In this document: positions 25,336 through 32,922 of the stretch, one piece after another
Position numbering within the stretch: the stretch's first letter is position 1
Layout of the letters: each line of letters starts with the position of its first letter
DNA from: Kaistia dalseonensis
Lineage (GTDB): Bacteria; Pseudomonadota; Alphaproteobacteria; Rhizobiales; Kaistiaceae
Reading direction: 5' to 3'
Assembly: GCF_030814715.1 (NCBI RefSeq)
Contig: NZ_JAUSVO010000004.1
Location: 640,649-704,648 of the forward strand
Length of the DNA stretch: 64,000 bases
Position numbers and translations under genes: made by a program
The notes under the pieces: generated by a model
What the model was told of the DNA's origin: nothing
Database searches by the model: none
What the model saw: the letters and a program-made list of their open reading frames with translations, nothing else

Positions 25336-26181
25336 CTAGAGTTTGCCCATTCCCGACGCCATGACGTCGTCGCGCATGATCCGGCCGGCGATCACGAAGA
25401 TCACCAGGACGGGCGCGAGCAGGATGAGGCTGACCACGGCCGCGCTGGTGAAACGGATGCCCGAGCCGTCGAGATAGAAGAAGAGACGGATCGGCAGCGT
25501 CTCGACCAGCGGCGCGCCGACAATGAAGGACATGTCGAATTCCTGGAAGCTCTCGACGAAGGTGATCAGACCGCCGGCAACGAGCGTGGGAACGGAGAGC
25601 GGCAGGACGACCGCCAGCATGCTGCGCAGCGGCGAGGCGCCGAGCGAGCGGGCCGCGAGCAGCAGATCTTCGGGGATCGTCCCGAGCGACGCGCTCAGCA
25701 AGCGGATCATCAGTGGCAGCGTGCCGATGAGTTGCACGAGGATGACGCCTGGAACGGTGTAGGCGAGCTTCAACATCAGGAAGAGTTGACCGACGCCGAC
25801 GGCGACGACGAGGCCGGGCACGATCAGCGGCGCCAGGATGAAGAGTTCCACGGCGCGCTTCATGCGGAAGGGAAACCGCGCCATCGCCCAGGCCGTCGGC
25901 AGCGCTATGATGCCGGAAAGCAGCGTGACCGTGAAGGCGATGCCGACCGAGCGGATCGCCGCCTCTGCGAGGCCGCGATCCTCGACGATCTGGCGCCAGT
26001 GATCCAGCGTGAAATCCGTCGGGATCAGCGCGGGCGGAAACCAGCCGTCCGAAAACGACCAGAGCACGATCATCGCGAGCGGCAGGCCGATGACCAGAGC
26101 CAGGGCGCCATAGAGCCCAACCGCGAGCCACGGGGCGTCATCGGGCGTGAAGCGTATGCGCGGGGAGGCGGCGTGGCTCAT
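25336..26181 (-). CDS. ABC transporter permease (PotC/ThiP-type)
   Basis: 281 residues with six predicted membrane helices. The MetI-like EAA loop, which docks to the ATPase, is seen as EDLLLAARSLGASPLRSMLAVVLP in the second half. Inner-membrane half of a binding-protein-dependent importer. It starts 1 bp after the stop of the other permease, so the two are translationally linked and probably form a heterodimeric channel. Confidence 0.92.
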   Translation of the reverse strand: MSHAASPRIRFTPDDAPWLAVGLYGALALVIGLPLAMIVLWSFSDGWFPPALIPTDFTLDHWRQIVEDRGLAEAAIRSVGIAFTVTLLSGIIALPTAWAMARFPFRMKRAVELFILAPLIVPGLVVAVGVGQLFLMLKLAYTVPGVILVQLIGTLPLMIRLLSASLGTIPEDLLLAARSLGASPLRSMLAVVLPLSVPTLVAGGLITFVESFQEFDMSFIVGAPLVETLPIRLFFYLDGSGIRFTSAAVVSLILLAPVLVIFVIAGRIMRDDVMASGMGKL

Positions 26182-26182
26182 C

Positions 26183-27046
26183 TCAGGCTCCGTCCGTCTT
26201 GCGCCCGCCGATCCGCGCGGTGAGCAGGTAATAGAGCAGCAGGACGATGAAGGACGCCACCATCAGCGTCGTGCCGATCGCGTAGACGAGCGGCCAGTTC
26301 GATTCGCGGAACGCCTGGTACATCAGCACCGAGAACGGCAGCGGATAGGAAATGCCGAGCACGTCGGGGATCACGAACGAGCCGGTCGAGCGGATGAAGC
26401 TGAGCAGGATGGCGGCGGTGATACCCGGCATGGCGAGCGGGAGCTTCACGAAGAGGAACGAGCGCAGCGGCGAGGCGCCAAGCGCGCGCGCCGCCTGGAC
26501 CAGTTCGGTCGGGACCGACGCGAAGCTGCCGGTGATGATCAGCGTCATGAAGGGAATGTCCTTCCACGCCACCGCCATGATGACGCCGAAACCCCATTTG
26601 TCGCGCACCAGGCGCGGCAGCGTCAGATCGAACAGGTGCAGGAAGCGGCTGAAGAACCCGCCCTGCTCGAACAGCGTCAGCATGGCGAAGGCGACCACGA
26701 TCGAGGGCACGGCGAGGGGGATCTTGTAGAGGCCGTTGAAGAGCTTGCGCCCGACGAAGCTGCGGCCAAGCGCCAGGGAAAGCGGGATCGCGACGATGAG
26801 GTTCACCACCACCGGCATGGCGCCGTAATAGAACGACGTCCTGAGGCCCGCGAGATAGCGAGGGTCGCCGAATACCTTGGCGTAGTAAGCGAGCGTCGGG
26901 CCGGCGATCTTGGCGGGGCCCATGCCGATGCCGAACGATCCGAGCACGCCCCAGGCGAGCGGGATGCCGAACATCACCGCGAGGAAGCCGACGCCGGGCG
27001 CGAGCAGGAGCAGGGTTTTCCAGGGGTTGCGGTCCATCCCGTTCAT
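26183..27046 (-). CDS. ABC transporter permease (PotB-type)
   Basis: 287 residues. Starts [19 protein letters not shown] with a first helix, then five more. The EAA loop reads ELVQAARALGASPLRSFLFVKLP. Its start codon overlaps the stop of the ATPase gene by 4 bp. The pair of permeases plus a PotA-like ATPase and a periplasmic binding protein is the layout of spermidine/putrescine, Fe3+ or 2-aminoethylphosphonate importers. Confidence 0.92.
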   Translation of the reverse strand: MNGMDRNPWKTLLLLAPGVGFLAVMFGIPLAWGVLGSFGIGMGPAKIAGPTLAYYAKVFGDPRYLAGLRTSFYYGAMPVVVNLIVAIPLSLALGRSFVGRKLFNGLYKIPLAVPSIVVAFAMLTLFEQGGFFSRFLHLFDLTLPRLVRDKWGFGVIMAVAWKDIPFMTLIITGSFASVPTELVQAARALGASPLRSFLFVKLPLAMPGITAAILLSFIRSTGSFVIPDVLGISYPLPFSVLMYQAFRESNWPLVYAIGTTLMVASFIVLLLYYLLTARIGGRKTDGA

Positions 27047-28080
27047 GCCGCTTCGCCCTCGATCGCATCGAGCACATGCAATGGCGCTGCGGCGTGCAGG
27101 CTGACGCGGCTGCCGACGGGAAGTGGCGAAGCATGGCCGGTGGCGCTGGCGATGAGCTGGTGTTCGCCAGCCTTCACCGAATAGAGGATGGCCGCGCCGA
27201 GGAACTGGTGGCCGCTGATGGCGGCGGCTCCTTGGGTGTCGGCTTCGATCCGCAGGTCTTCCGGGCGGATCGAGAGTGAAACCGGCCCGCTCGCCGATCG
27301 GTCGATCGGCGCGGTGCCACCCCAGGGCAAGCGAGCCTCGTTGCCGGAGGCGATGGCCTCGATCAGCGAGGTACGGCCGAGGAAGCGCGCGGTGAAACGG
27401 CTGCGAGGTGCGCGATAGAGTTCGAACGGCGTTCCGCTCTCGACGACCCGCCCCTCGTTCATCACGACGATGCGGTCGGACATGGCCATCGCCTCGTCCT
27501 GGTCGTGCGTGACATAGAGGCTCGTGCCACCGACGCGGCGGTGCAGCCCGAGCAGGTCCTCGCGCAGGCTTTCCCTGAGCTTCGCATCGAGATTGGAGAG
27601 CGGCTCATCGAAGAGCAGGAGGTCCGGCTCCATGACGATGGCGCGCGCGAGCGCGACGCGCTGCTGCTGGCCGCCCGAAAGCTGGCGCGGCATGCGGTCG
27701 ACATAAGCGTCCAGGTTGCAGATCCGTACGGCATGGGCGATGCGGCGGGTCTGCTCGGCCTTGGGAACCTTCTTCATCTTCAGGCCGAAGGCGAGATTGC
27801 CCAGCACGCTCATATGCGGGAACAGGGCGTAGGATTGGAACACCATGGCGATGTTCCGCTTTTCCGGCGGCAGGCGGTCGATCCGTGTTCCCGCGATGCG
27901 GATTTCGCCGCCGCTCGGCGTGGTGATGCCCATCAGCATGCGCAGGAAGGTGGATTTCCCGCAGCCCGATGGTCCGAGCAGGGTGATGAACTCACCCTGC
28001 TCGACGTCGAGATCGGTGGGATGAAGGGCGACCGTATCGGCGAAGCGTTTCGTCAGTCCGGTAACCTGTAGATGTGGCAT
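27043..28080 (-). CDS. ABC transporter ATPase (PotA/FbpC-like)
   Basis: 345 residues. Walker [10 protein letters not shown] (36-44), Q-loop in [12 protein letters not shown], signature [14 protein letters not shown] (134-147), Walker B LLLFDEP (154-160), D-loop SNLDAKL and switch histidine in VTHDQDEA. The last 110 residues form the TOBE (MOP-like) domain typical of importers of this class. It energises the two adjoining permeases. Starts 33 bp after the binding-protein gene. Confidence 0.95.
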   Translation of the reverse strand: MPHLQVTGLTKRFADTVALHPTDLDVEQGEFITLLGPSGCGKSTFLRMLMGITTPSGGEIRIAGTRIDRLPPEKRNIAMVFQSYALFPHMSVLGNLAFGLKMKKVPKAEQTRRIAHAVRICNLDAYVDRMPRQLSGGQQQRVALARAIVMEPDLLLFDEPLSNLDAKLRESLREDLLGLHRRVGGTSLYVTHDQDEAMAMSDRIVVMNEGRVVESGTPFELYRAPRSRFTARFLGRTSLIEAIASGNEARLPWGGTAPIDRSASGPVSLSIRPEDLRIEADTQGAAAISGHQFLGAAILYSVKAGEHQLIASATGHASPLPVGSRVSLHAAAPLHVLDAIEGEAA

Positions 28081-28113
28081 GGCTTGTCCCGCCGATCGCG
28101 TATTCGGGAAGCG

Positions 28114-29400
28114 TCAGAGCTTCGAGAGGATTTCCGCGACATAGGCGTCGCGCATCGCGGTCATGACCGGGACCGAGGGATAGCCGATCGCGTATTTGCG
28201 ATAGGTGGCCTCGGGAACCAGGAACTGCGCGTTATGGGCGTCGATCGCATCGGTGAGCGCGATGTCGAGGCGGGCCGTGCGCGAGGCCATGTGCTTCATC
28301 TTCCAGAGCTGCGGCTCGTAGCTCATGGCATAGTCGATCAGGAGCAGGGCCGCGGCCGGATGCGTCGCATTGCGGACGAGGAACGCGCCGTCGCCGCCAC
28401 CATCCTGGCCATTGGCGAGCAGAGTGATGCGATAGCTCTCGGGCAACTGCTTGTCCTGCACGAAGGTGTAGGCGTAATCCTCCCACACGGTGCCGATCGT
28501 GGCGGCGTTGTTGCCGATCAGGTTCTGCGTGTCGGCATTGCCGTTGGTGACTTCGACGAGCGGCGTCAGCTCGCGGAAATAGTCCCAGACCGGCGCGAAG
28601 CAGCCGCTGTTCTTGACCCAGTCGGCGGCCGCCGCGTCATCCCAGCCGAAATCGTTGGTGAGCTTGTCGTGGCACTCGCCGGTCAGCAGGCTCTGCGCGA
28701 CGCCATAGAGGAAGTTCTCGCCCGAGCCGCCCTTGAGCGGCGAGGTGATCGCGACCTTGCCGGGATTGGCCTTGGCATAAGCGAGGAGGGCCGGGAAATC
28801 GGCCGGAACGTCTTCCGCCTTCACGAGCGCGCTATTGTAGCCCATGCCGGTCTGGTCGCGATGCAACGGCATGAACGTGCCGCCATGCTCATAACCGAAG
28901 GAAACGCGCAGCAGCTTCGGGTCGTAGTTCTTTGCCTCGGGCAACAGGTCGGCCAGCGGCAGGTTGGCGATGATCGGCGTGTTGCGCGTCTCGGCCGCGG
29001 TCGGGCCCGGTGCGAAATAGGCGTCGGCGGGCGAGTCCTCGCCAGCCTGGTGAACGGCGATCAGCTGCTGCTTCGCGACGTCTTCCTTCACATCATAGAA
29101 ATTGACGCGCACGCCATATTTCTTCTCGAAGCCGGGGATGACGGCCTCTTTCCAAAACACCGGAAAGCTCGCCGCGAAGCTGTATAGGTTGACTTCGCCT
29201 TCCTGTTTCGCGATCGGTGCGAGCACTTCATAGAAGTTTTCGCGCGTCAGTGTCGTAGCGTCAAAATCGAGATGCTTCGTGTTGAACGTATCCGATCCGA
29301 CCGGCTTTGTCTGGGCGGACGCAGGAAGAATGGCAGCTGTCGAGATCAACGCTGCCATGGCGATGGTCTTGCTTATCATAGCCACGATATTTCCCTTCAT
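28114..29400 (-). CDS. Periplasmic solute-binding protein of the ABC importer
   Basis: 428 residues. A signal peptide ends near PASAQT. The mature part reads LYSFAASFPVFWKEAVIPGFEKKYGVRVNF, the entry of a type II periplasmic binding fold of the PotD/YnjB sort, with a GTVWEDYAY hinge segment later. It captures the substrate and delivers it to the permeases. The ligand cannot be named: the ATPase looks polyamine/Fe type, while the ROK regulator in the operon hints at a sugar or sugar derivative. First gene of the operon. The ATG at 29400 gives MKGNIVAMISK; an ATG seven codons later, which has AAGGGAAA before it, is an equally good start. Confidence 0.85.
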   Translation of the reverse strand: MKGNIVAMISKTIAMAALISTAAILPASAQTKPVGSDTFNTKHLDFDATTLTRENFYEVLAPIAKQEGEVNLYSFAASFPVFWKEAVIPGFEKKYGVRVNFYDVKEDVAKQQLIAVHQAGEDSPADAYFAPGPTAAETRNTPIIANLPLADLLPEAKNYDPKLLRVSFGYEHGGTFMPLHRDQTGMGYNSALVKAEDVPADFPALLAYAKANPGKVAITSPLKGGSGENFLYGVAQSLLTGECHDKLTNDFGWDDAAAADWVKNSGCFAPVWDYFRELTPLVEVTNGNADTQNLIGNNAATIGTVWEDYAYTFVQDKQLPESYRITLLANGQDGGGDGAFLVRNATHPAAALLLIDYAMSYEPQLWKMKHMASRTARLDIALTDAIDAHNAQFLVPEATYRKYAIGYPSVPVMTAMRDAYVAEILSKL

Positions 29401-29481
29401 TACAGGAGACCTATTGGCCGACCGAGGTGGGCTGCAGGTCTCCTACCGGGCTCATGTGACGGTCCCATTACAAATCGGCGT

Positions 29482-29506
29482 ATTTTTGAAAATCATTTTA
29501 AAAAAT
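29482..29506. promoter_or_regulatory. AT-rich 25-bp palindrome, candidate ROK operator
   Basis: ATTTTTGAAAAT, a central C, then ATTTTAAAAAAT: 11 of 12 base pairs match across the dyad (only G29488/A29500 fails). In this GC-rich window so AT-rich a run stands out. NagC and Mlc, the best-known ROK repressors, bind AT-rich dyads of the general form ATTTT-N-AAAAT. It lies 82 bp before the binding-protein start and 88 bp before the divergent DUF218 gene, so it may control both. Confidence 0.55.
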
Positions 29507-29593
29507 CATGTTGCGGCGCAATCGCGGGTGCGCGATGTGGTGGGGCACCCGCGCCGGACACGGCGGGACGCCATTTTCTGGAAGGACGACACG

Positions 29594-30181
29594 ATGAACG
29601 ACCCCGCTCTCGTCACCGAGATCATGGCTCTCCCGCTCGTGGAACATCAGCGGGATGCGCCGTTGCCGGAGGCCTTGCTGCAAGAGGGTGGCGCGATCAT
29701 CGTCTTCGGCCATCAACTCGAAGGCGATGGCAGCCTGCGTCCGCGCCTCGTCCGCCGCCTGCAGGCCGCGCTGACGCTGGCCCGGCACCGCACGGCCGAT
29801 CCACTGGTCCTGACGGGCGGAACGCTGGGCGCTCCGATCAGCGAGGCCGAGGCGATGCACCGCTGGCTCGCCGCTGAAGGCATCGAGCCCGAGCGCCTGC
29901 ATCTGGAGCCGATGGCGGAGGATACGGTCGGCAATGCCGTCCACAGCATGGAGATTCTCGCCCGCCTCGGCGTGAACCGCGCCACGCTGGTCTCGAGTAC
30001 CTACCATGTGCGGCGCGGGCTCGTGCTCCTCGGCGCGGCGGCGGAGCGGCGCGGTCTGTCGATACGGTTCGACCATCTGGCGTCAGGCGACGCGCTCTCG
30101 CCAGTGCCCGGCGCAAGTGACGCCGAGCTCGAACTCATCCTCGCCGATCATGCACGCCTGCTGGCGATGCCGGGCCTGTAG
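29594..30181 (+). CDS. YdcF/SanA-like DUF218 protein
   Basis: 195 residues. The DUF218 fold is shown by AIIVFGHQLEGDGSL near the start, PLVLTGGTLGAPISEAEAM, LHLEPMAEDTVGNAVHSME and LVSSTYHVRRG, which match the conserved G-x-x, TGG, E-x-x-xxT-x-x-N and S-xx-H-xxR elements. E. coli YdcF binds S-adenosylmethionine, and relatives act in envelope functions. The true role is unknown. The ATG at 29594 follows GGAAGGA. No signal peptide, so likely cytosolic. It is divergent from the ABC operon and shares its control region. Confidence 0.8.
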   Translation: MNDPALVTEIMALPLVEHQRDAPLPEALLQEGGAIIVFGHQLEGDGSLRPRLVRRLQAALTLARHRTADPLVLTGGTLGAPISEAEAMHRWLAAEGIEPERLHLEPMAEDTVGNAVHSMEILARLGVNRATLVSSTYHVRRGLVLLGAAAERRGLSIRFDHLASGDALSPVPGASDAELELILADHARLLAMPGL

Positions 30182-30370
30182 CGAGTCTCTCCATCGATTG
30201 GATGAACTCCGCCCCCCGGTGGCTCCGCACGAGTCTCGCTACCTTGGCGAGCCCATCATGCTATTATGATAAATGTCGTGCGGGATATTGCTCCACGTCA
30301 ATGCAGGCTGGATCCGCGCAGATCTAATTGGGTCAGGCTCGCATGAGGCGGGTCGGCGGAGATCGTGATC

Positions 30371-31834
30371 ATGCCGAAGGGTTCGGTGACTGCCCCAATA
30401 GCGAGCGCGCGGCCGGCAGAGCGCGGCACGGCGGACAAGGCCGGGCATTCCGGTGCTACCGCATCGGACGCTGCCACTCGCGCACGATCACCAGGCCAGT
30501 TGGCCAGCGAAGGAAAGTCCCTGCGCGACAAGGTTCCACGAAGCCAGCATGCTGCGTGGAAGAAACCCGAGGGACGAGCGGATCCGATCGATCTGCTGTG
30601 TTCGTCGGATTCAGATCGACTGCCTGACCTGGTGCCCATCCGCTACGGCCGCATGCTCGAATCGCCGTTCGCGTTCTTTCGTGGTGCTGCCAGCGTGATG
30701 GCTGCCGATCTGGCCACTACGCCATCGATCGGGATCAAGGTGCAGGCTTGCGGCGACTGCCATTTGATGAATTTTGGCGGCTTCGCCACGCCCGAGCGCA
30801 ATATCATCTTCGATATCAATGATTTCGACGAGACGCTGCCGGCGCCGTGGGAATGGGACATCAAGCGGCTTGTCGCGTCCATCGTGCTGGCGGCCCGAAC
30901 CATCGGGCTCACCGATGAACAGGGCCGTGATTCCGCGATCGCCTGCGCACGGAGTTATCGCAAGCGGCTGCGCGGGTTCGCGGCCATGCATCCGCTTCAG
31001 GTCTGGTACGCGCGCGTGTCAGCAGATGATCTGCTGGAAGGCGTCCCACCGGGCGCTCGCGCCGGCGTGCAGCGGCGGATCGACAAGGCCTCCGCCCAGA
31101 GTGGCTCCGAGGTCGACTTCCCCAAGCTCGCCGGCATGGTTGGCGGGCGCGTCGGCATCCAGGACAGTCCACCGCTGATCTTCCATCCGGAAGAGACGCA
31201 CCTTCCCGAATTTCAGCAGGTTCTCGATCAGGTGCTCGCCGGCTACAGAGCCACCCTCGCCGATGATCGCCGGGCCTTGCTCGACCGGTATCGGCTCGTG
31301 GATGCGGCCATCAAGGTCGTGGGCGTGGGCAGCGTCGGACGTCGGTGCTGGATTGCCCTGATGATGTCGGCCTCGAACGAACCGCTCTTCCTCCAGTTCA
31401 AGGAAGCGGTTGCCTCCGTGCTCGAGCCTTATGCCGGAGCGAGCGCCTATGCTCATCACGGCGAGCGTGTCGTCGTCGGGCAACGCCTGATGCAGCCTTC
31501 GTCCGACCTCTTCCTGGGATGGGTCACCGCGGAGGCCAACGGGCGGCAGTTTTATGTACGGCAGTTGCGGGACGCCAAGATCAAGCCACTCGTCGAGACC
31601 TTTGATGACGAGTTGCTGGAGTTTTACGCGGAGGCATGCGGCTGGGTCTTGGCACGCGCCCACGCCAAGGGCAGCGACGTTTCGGCGATCGGGGGATATC
31701 TCGGCGCCGGTGATCAGTTTGACGAGGCGATGGGCAGCTTTGCACTGGCCTATGCCGACCAGACCGAGCGCGACCATGCCGCGCTCAAGGCGGCCGTGCG
31801 CAAGGGCAGGATCGCGGTCTATCAGGAGGTGTGA
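30371..31834 (+). CDS. DUF2252 family protein
   Basis: 487 residues. After a low-complexity Ala/Ser/Arg-rich leader (to about 50) comes a DUF2252 body: LVPIRYGRMLESPFAFFRGA, CGDCHLMNFGGF, IIFDINDFDETLPAPWEWD and KRLVASIVLAAR. The pattern HLxNFG, FDINDFDE, WExDxKRL is reminiscent of aminoglycoside-phosphotransferase/kinase active sites, but no reaction is established for the family. I prefer the ATG at 30371 (GGCGGAG nine bases upstream) to a GTG two codons earlier. Stands alone. Confidence 0.88.
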   Translation: MPKGSVTAPIASARPAERGTADKAGHSGATASDAATRARSPGQLASEGKSLRDKVPRSQHAAWKKPEGRADPIDLLCSSDSDRLPDLVPIRYGRMLESPFAFFRGAASVMAADLATTPSIGIKVQACGDCHLMNFGGFATPERNIIFDINDFDETLPAPWEWDIKRLVASIVLAARTIGLTDEQGRDSAIACARSYRKRLRGFAAMHPLQVWYARVSADDLLEGVPPGARAGVQRRIDKASAQSGSEVDFPKLAGMVGGRVGIQDSPPLIFHPEETHLPEFQQVLDQVLAGYRATLADDRRALLDRYRLVDAAIKVVGVGSVGRRCWIALMMSASNEPLFLQFKEAVASVLEPYAGASAYAHHGERVVVGQRLMQPSSDLFLGWVTAEANGRQFYVRQLRDAKIKPLVETFDDELLEFYAEACGWVLARAHAKGSDVSAIGGYLGAGDQFDEAMGSFALAYADQTERDHAALKAAVRKGRIAVYQEV

Positions 31835-32121
31835 TGTCCGGCGGCGCCCATCGAGGGCGAGTTGATTGCCCGTCGCACTCAATATGCGAACGGGCTTGCC
31901 GGGCATGAACGGCCGAGCCGAGTGCGTTCGTCGGCTTCGGATATATTGGTTAATTTTCGGTTATGTTCTTGAAGGATGCGTTGAAATATAAACGCGTCAG
32001 CCGCGTATTTTGACGTTTACACGCCCGGCGGGCTATGAAAACTGTCGAGTTGACAGGGAACTACGCGTTCTCCCGTTGGGGGCGCGATATTCACATCGCT
32101 TGTACTATGGGGGTTAACATC

Positions 32122-32841
32122 GTGAAGCTGAGAGCTCGGACCAGCATTATTCTGGCCATCACCGCCATCATGTCGACGACAGCGCTGGCGCAGCAGTCGA
32201 ATGCCATCAAATCGCCTGCCGAAAAGCAGATCGGCACAGCGTCGAAGGTTCAGATGGAGCCGTCGCTGGTCGTACTCAATTCCGACGGCGCGACGCTCGC
32301 GGACGGAAAGCTGACGCTGACGGGTGTGGCGGCAACGGCGATCATGTTCGCCGATCGGCCCGTTCGCGCCGCGGGCCATGTCACGACGACATCGGTCGTC
32401 GATGAGTGGAACGCCGACGAGACCTTCGCCAAGGATCCGCCCAATGCGACCGTTTCCGTCTTCACCAAGGACGGCAAGGACGTCAAGGACGCCGTCGTCG
32501 AGTTGACGTCGCCGAAGATGGTCGGCCCCGATCTGATCTTCAACGTGAAGGTGCTCGAGGGTGACCTGACCGGTGCCGATGGCGCCGCCGCCGTGTTCAT
32601 CGACGCGTTCTATGCCGCTTATCGCGGTCCTGCGCGTTACGGCGCGATCGGCGTCCATGGTGCCTGGTATGGCGCTCCGGCCGGTGGCGCCATCGCCGGA
32701 GCCGCGGTCGCTGGTGCCGTGACCGGCGCAGTCGTCGGTGCCGCGGCCGCTTCTCGCCCTGTCTATGTCGCGCCGCCGGCCTATTACCCGCCTTATCCGG
32801 CGCCGTACCCGGCGCCCTATCCCTATTACGCACCCTACTAA
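32122..32841 (+). CDS. Secreted or envelope protein with Pro/Tyr-rich tail, function unknown
   Basis: 239 residues from a GTG at 32122 that follows GGGGG by eight bases; an ATG five codons upstream lacks such a site. A signal peptide ends near TALAQQ. The middle (about 30-175) alternates strands and charged turns (GATLADGKLTLTGVAATAIMFADRP, KMVGPDLIFNVKVLEGDL) and looks like a beta domain. Then a Gly/Ala-rich stretch with repeated GAxxGA (about 190-215) could insert in a membrane, and the tail is PAYYPPYPAPYPAP-like. I do not recognise a family with certainty. The upstream 200 bp is AT-rich, and a strong terminator follows. Confidence 0.75.
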   Translation: MKLRARTSIILAITAIMSTTALAQQSNAIKSPAEKQIGTASKVQMEPSLVVLNSDGATLADGKLTLTGVAATAIMFADRPVRAAGHVTTTSVVDEWNADETFAKDPPNATVSVFTKDGKDVKDAVVELTSPKMVGPDLIFNVKVLEGDLTGADGAAAVFIDAFYAAYRGPARYGAIGVHGAWYGAPAGGAIAGAAVAGAVTGAVVGAAAASRPVYVAPPAYYPPYPAPYPAPYPYYAPY

Positions 32842-32883
32842 GCCTGAGCGGGCTGATCGCCCGGCGATACGACTATGCAAAAT

Positions 32884-32914
32884 CGCCCCGGATCGCACGA
32901 TCCGGGGCGGTTTT
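32884..32914. terminator. Bidirectional intrinsic terminator
   Basis: CGCCCCGGATCG (32884-32895) and its exact complement (32898-32909) form a strong stem, followed on the plus strand by GTTTTGG and on the minus strand by a short T run (CGATTTTG). It separates the convergent secreted-protein gene and the molybdoenzyme gene and can serve both. Confidence 0.8.
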
Positions 32915-32922
32915 GGTTTGTC

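Noticed and set aside
30244..30270. TTGGCG and TATGAT as a sigma-70 promoter for the DUF2252 gene
   Set aside because: The spacing is only 15 bp and the -35 match is poor.
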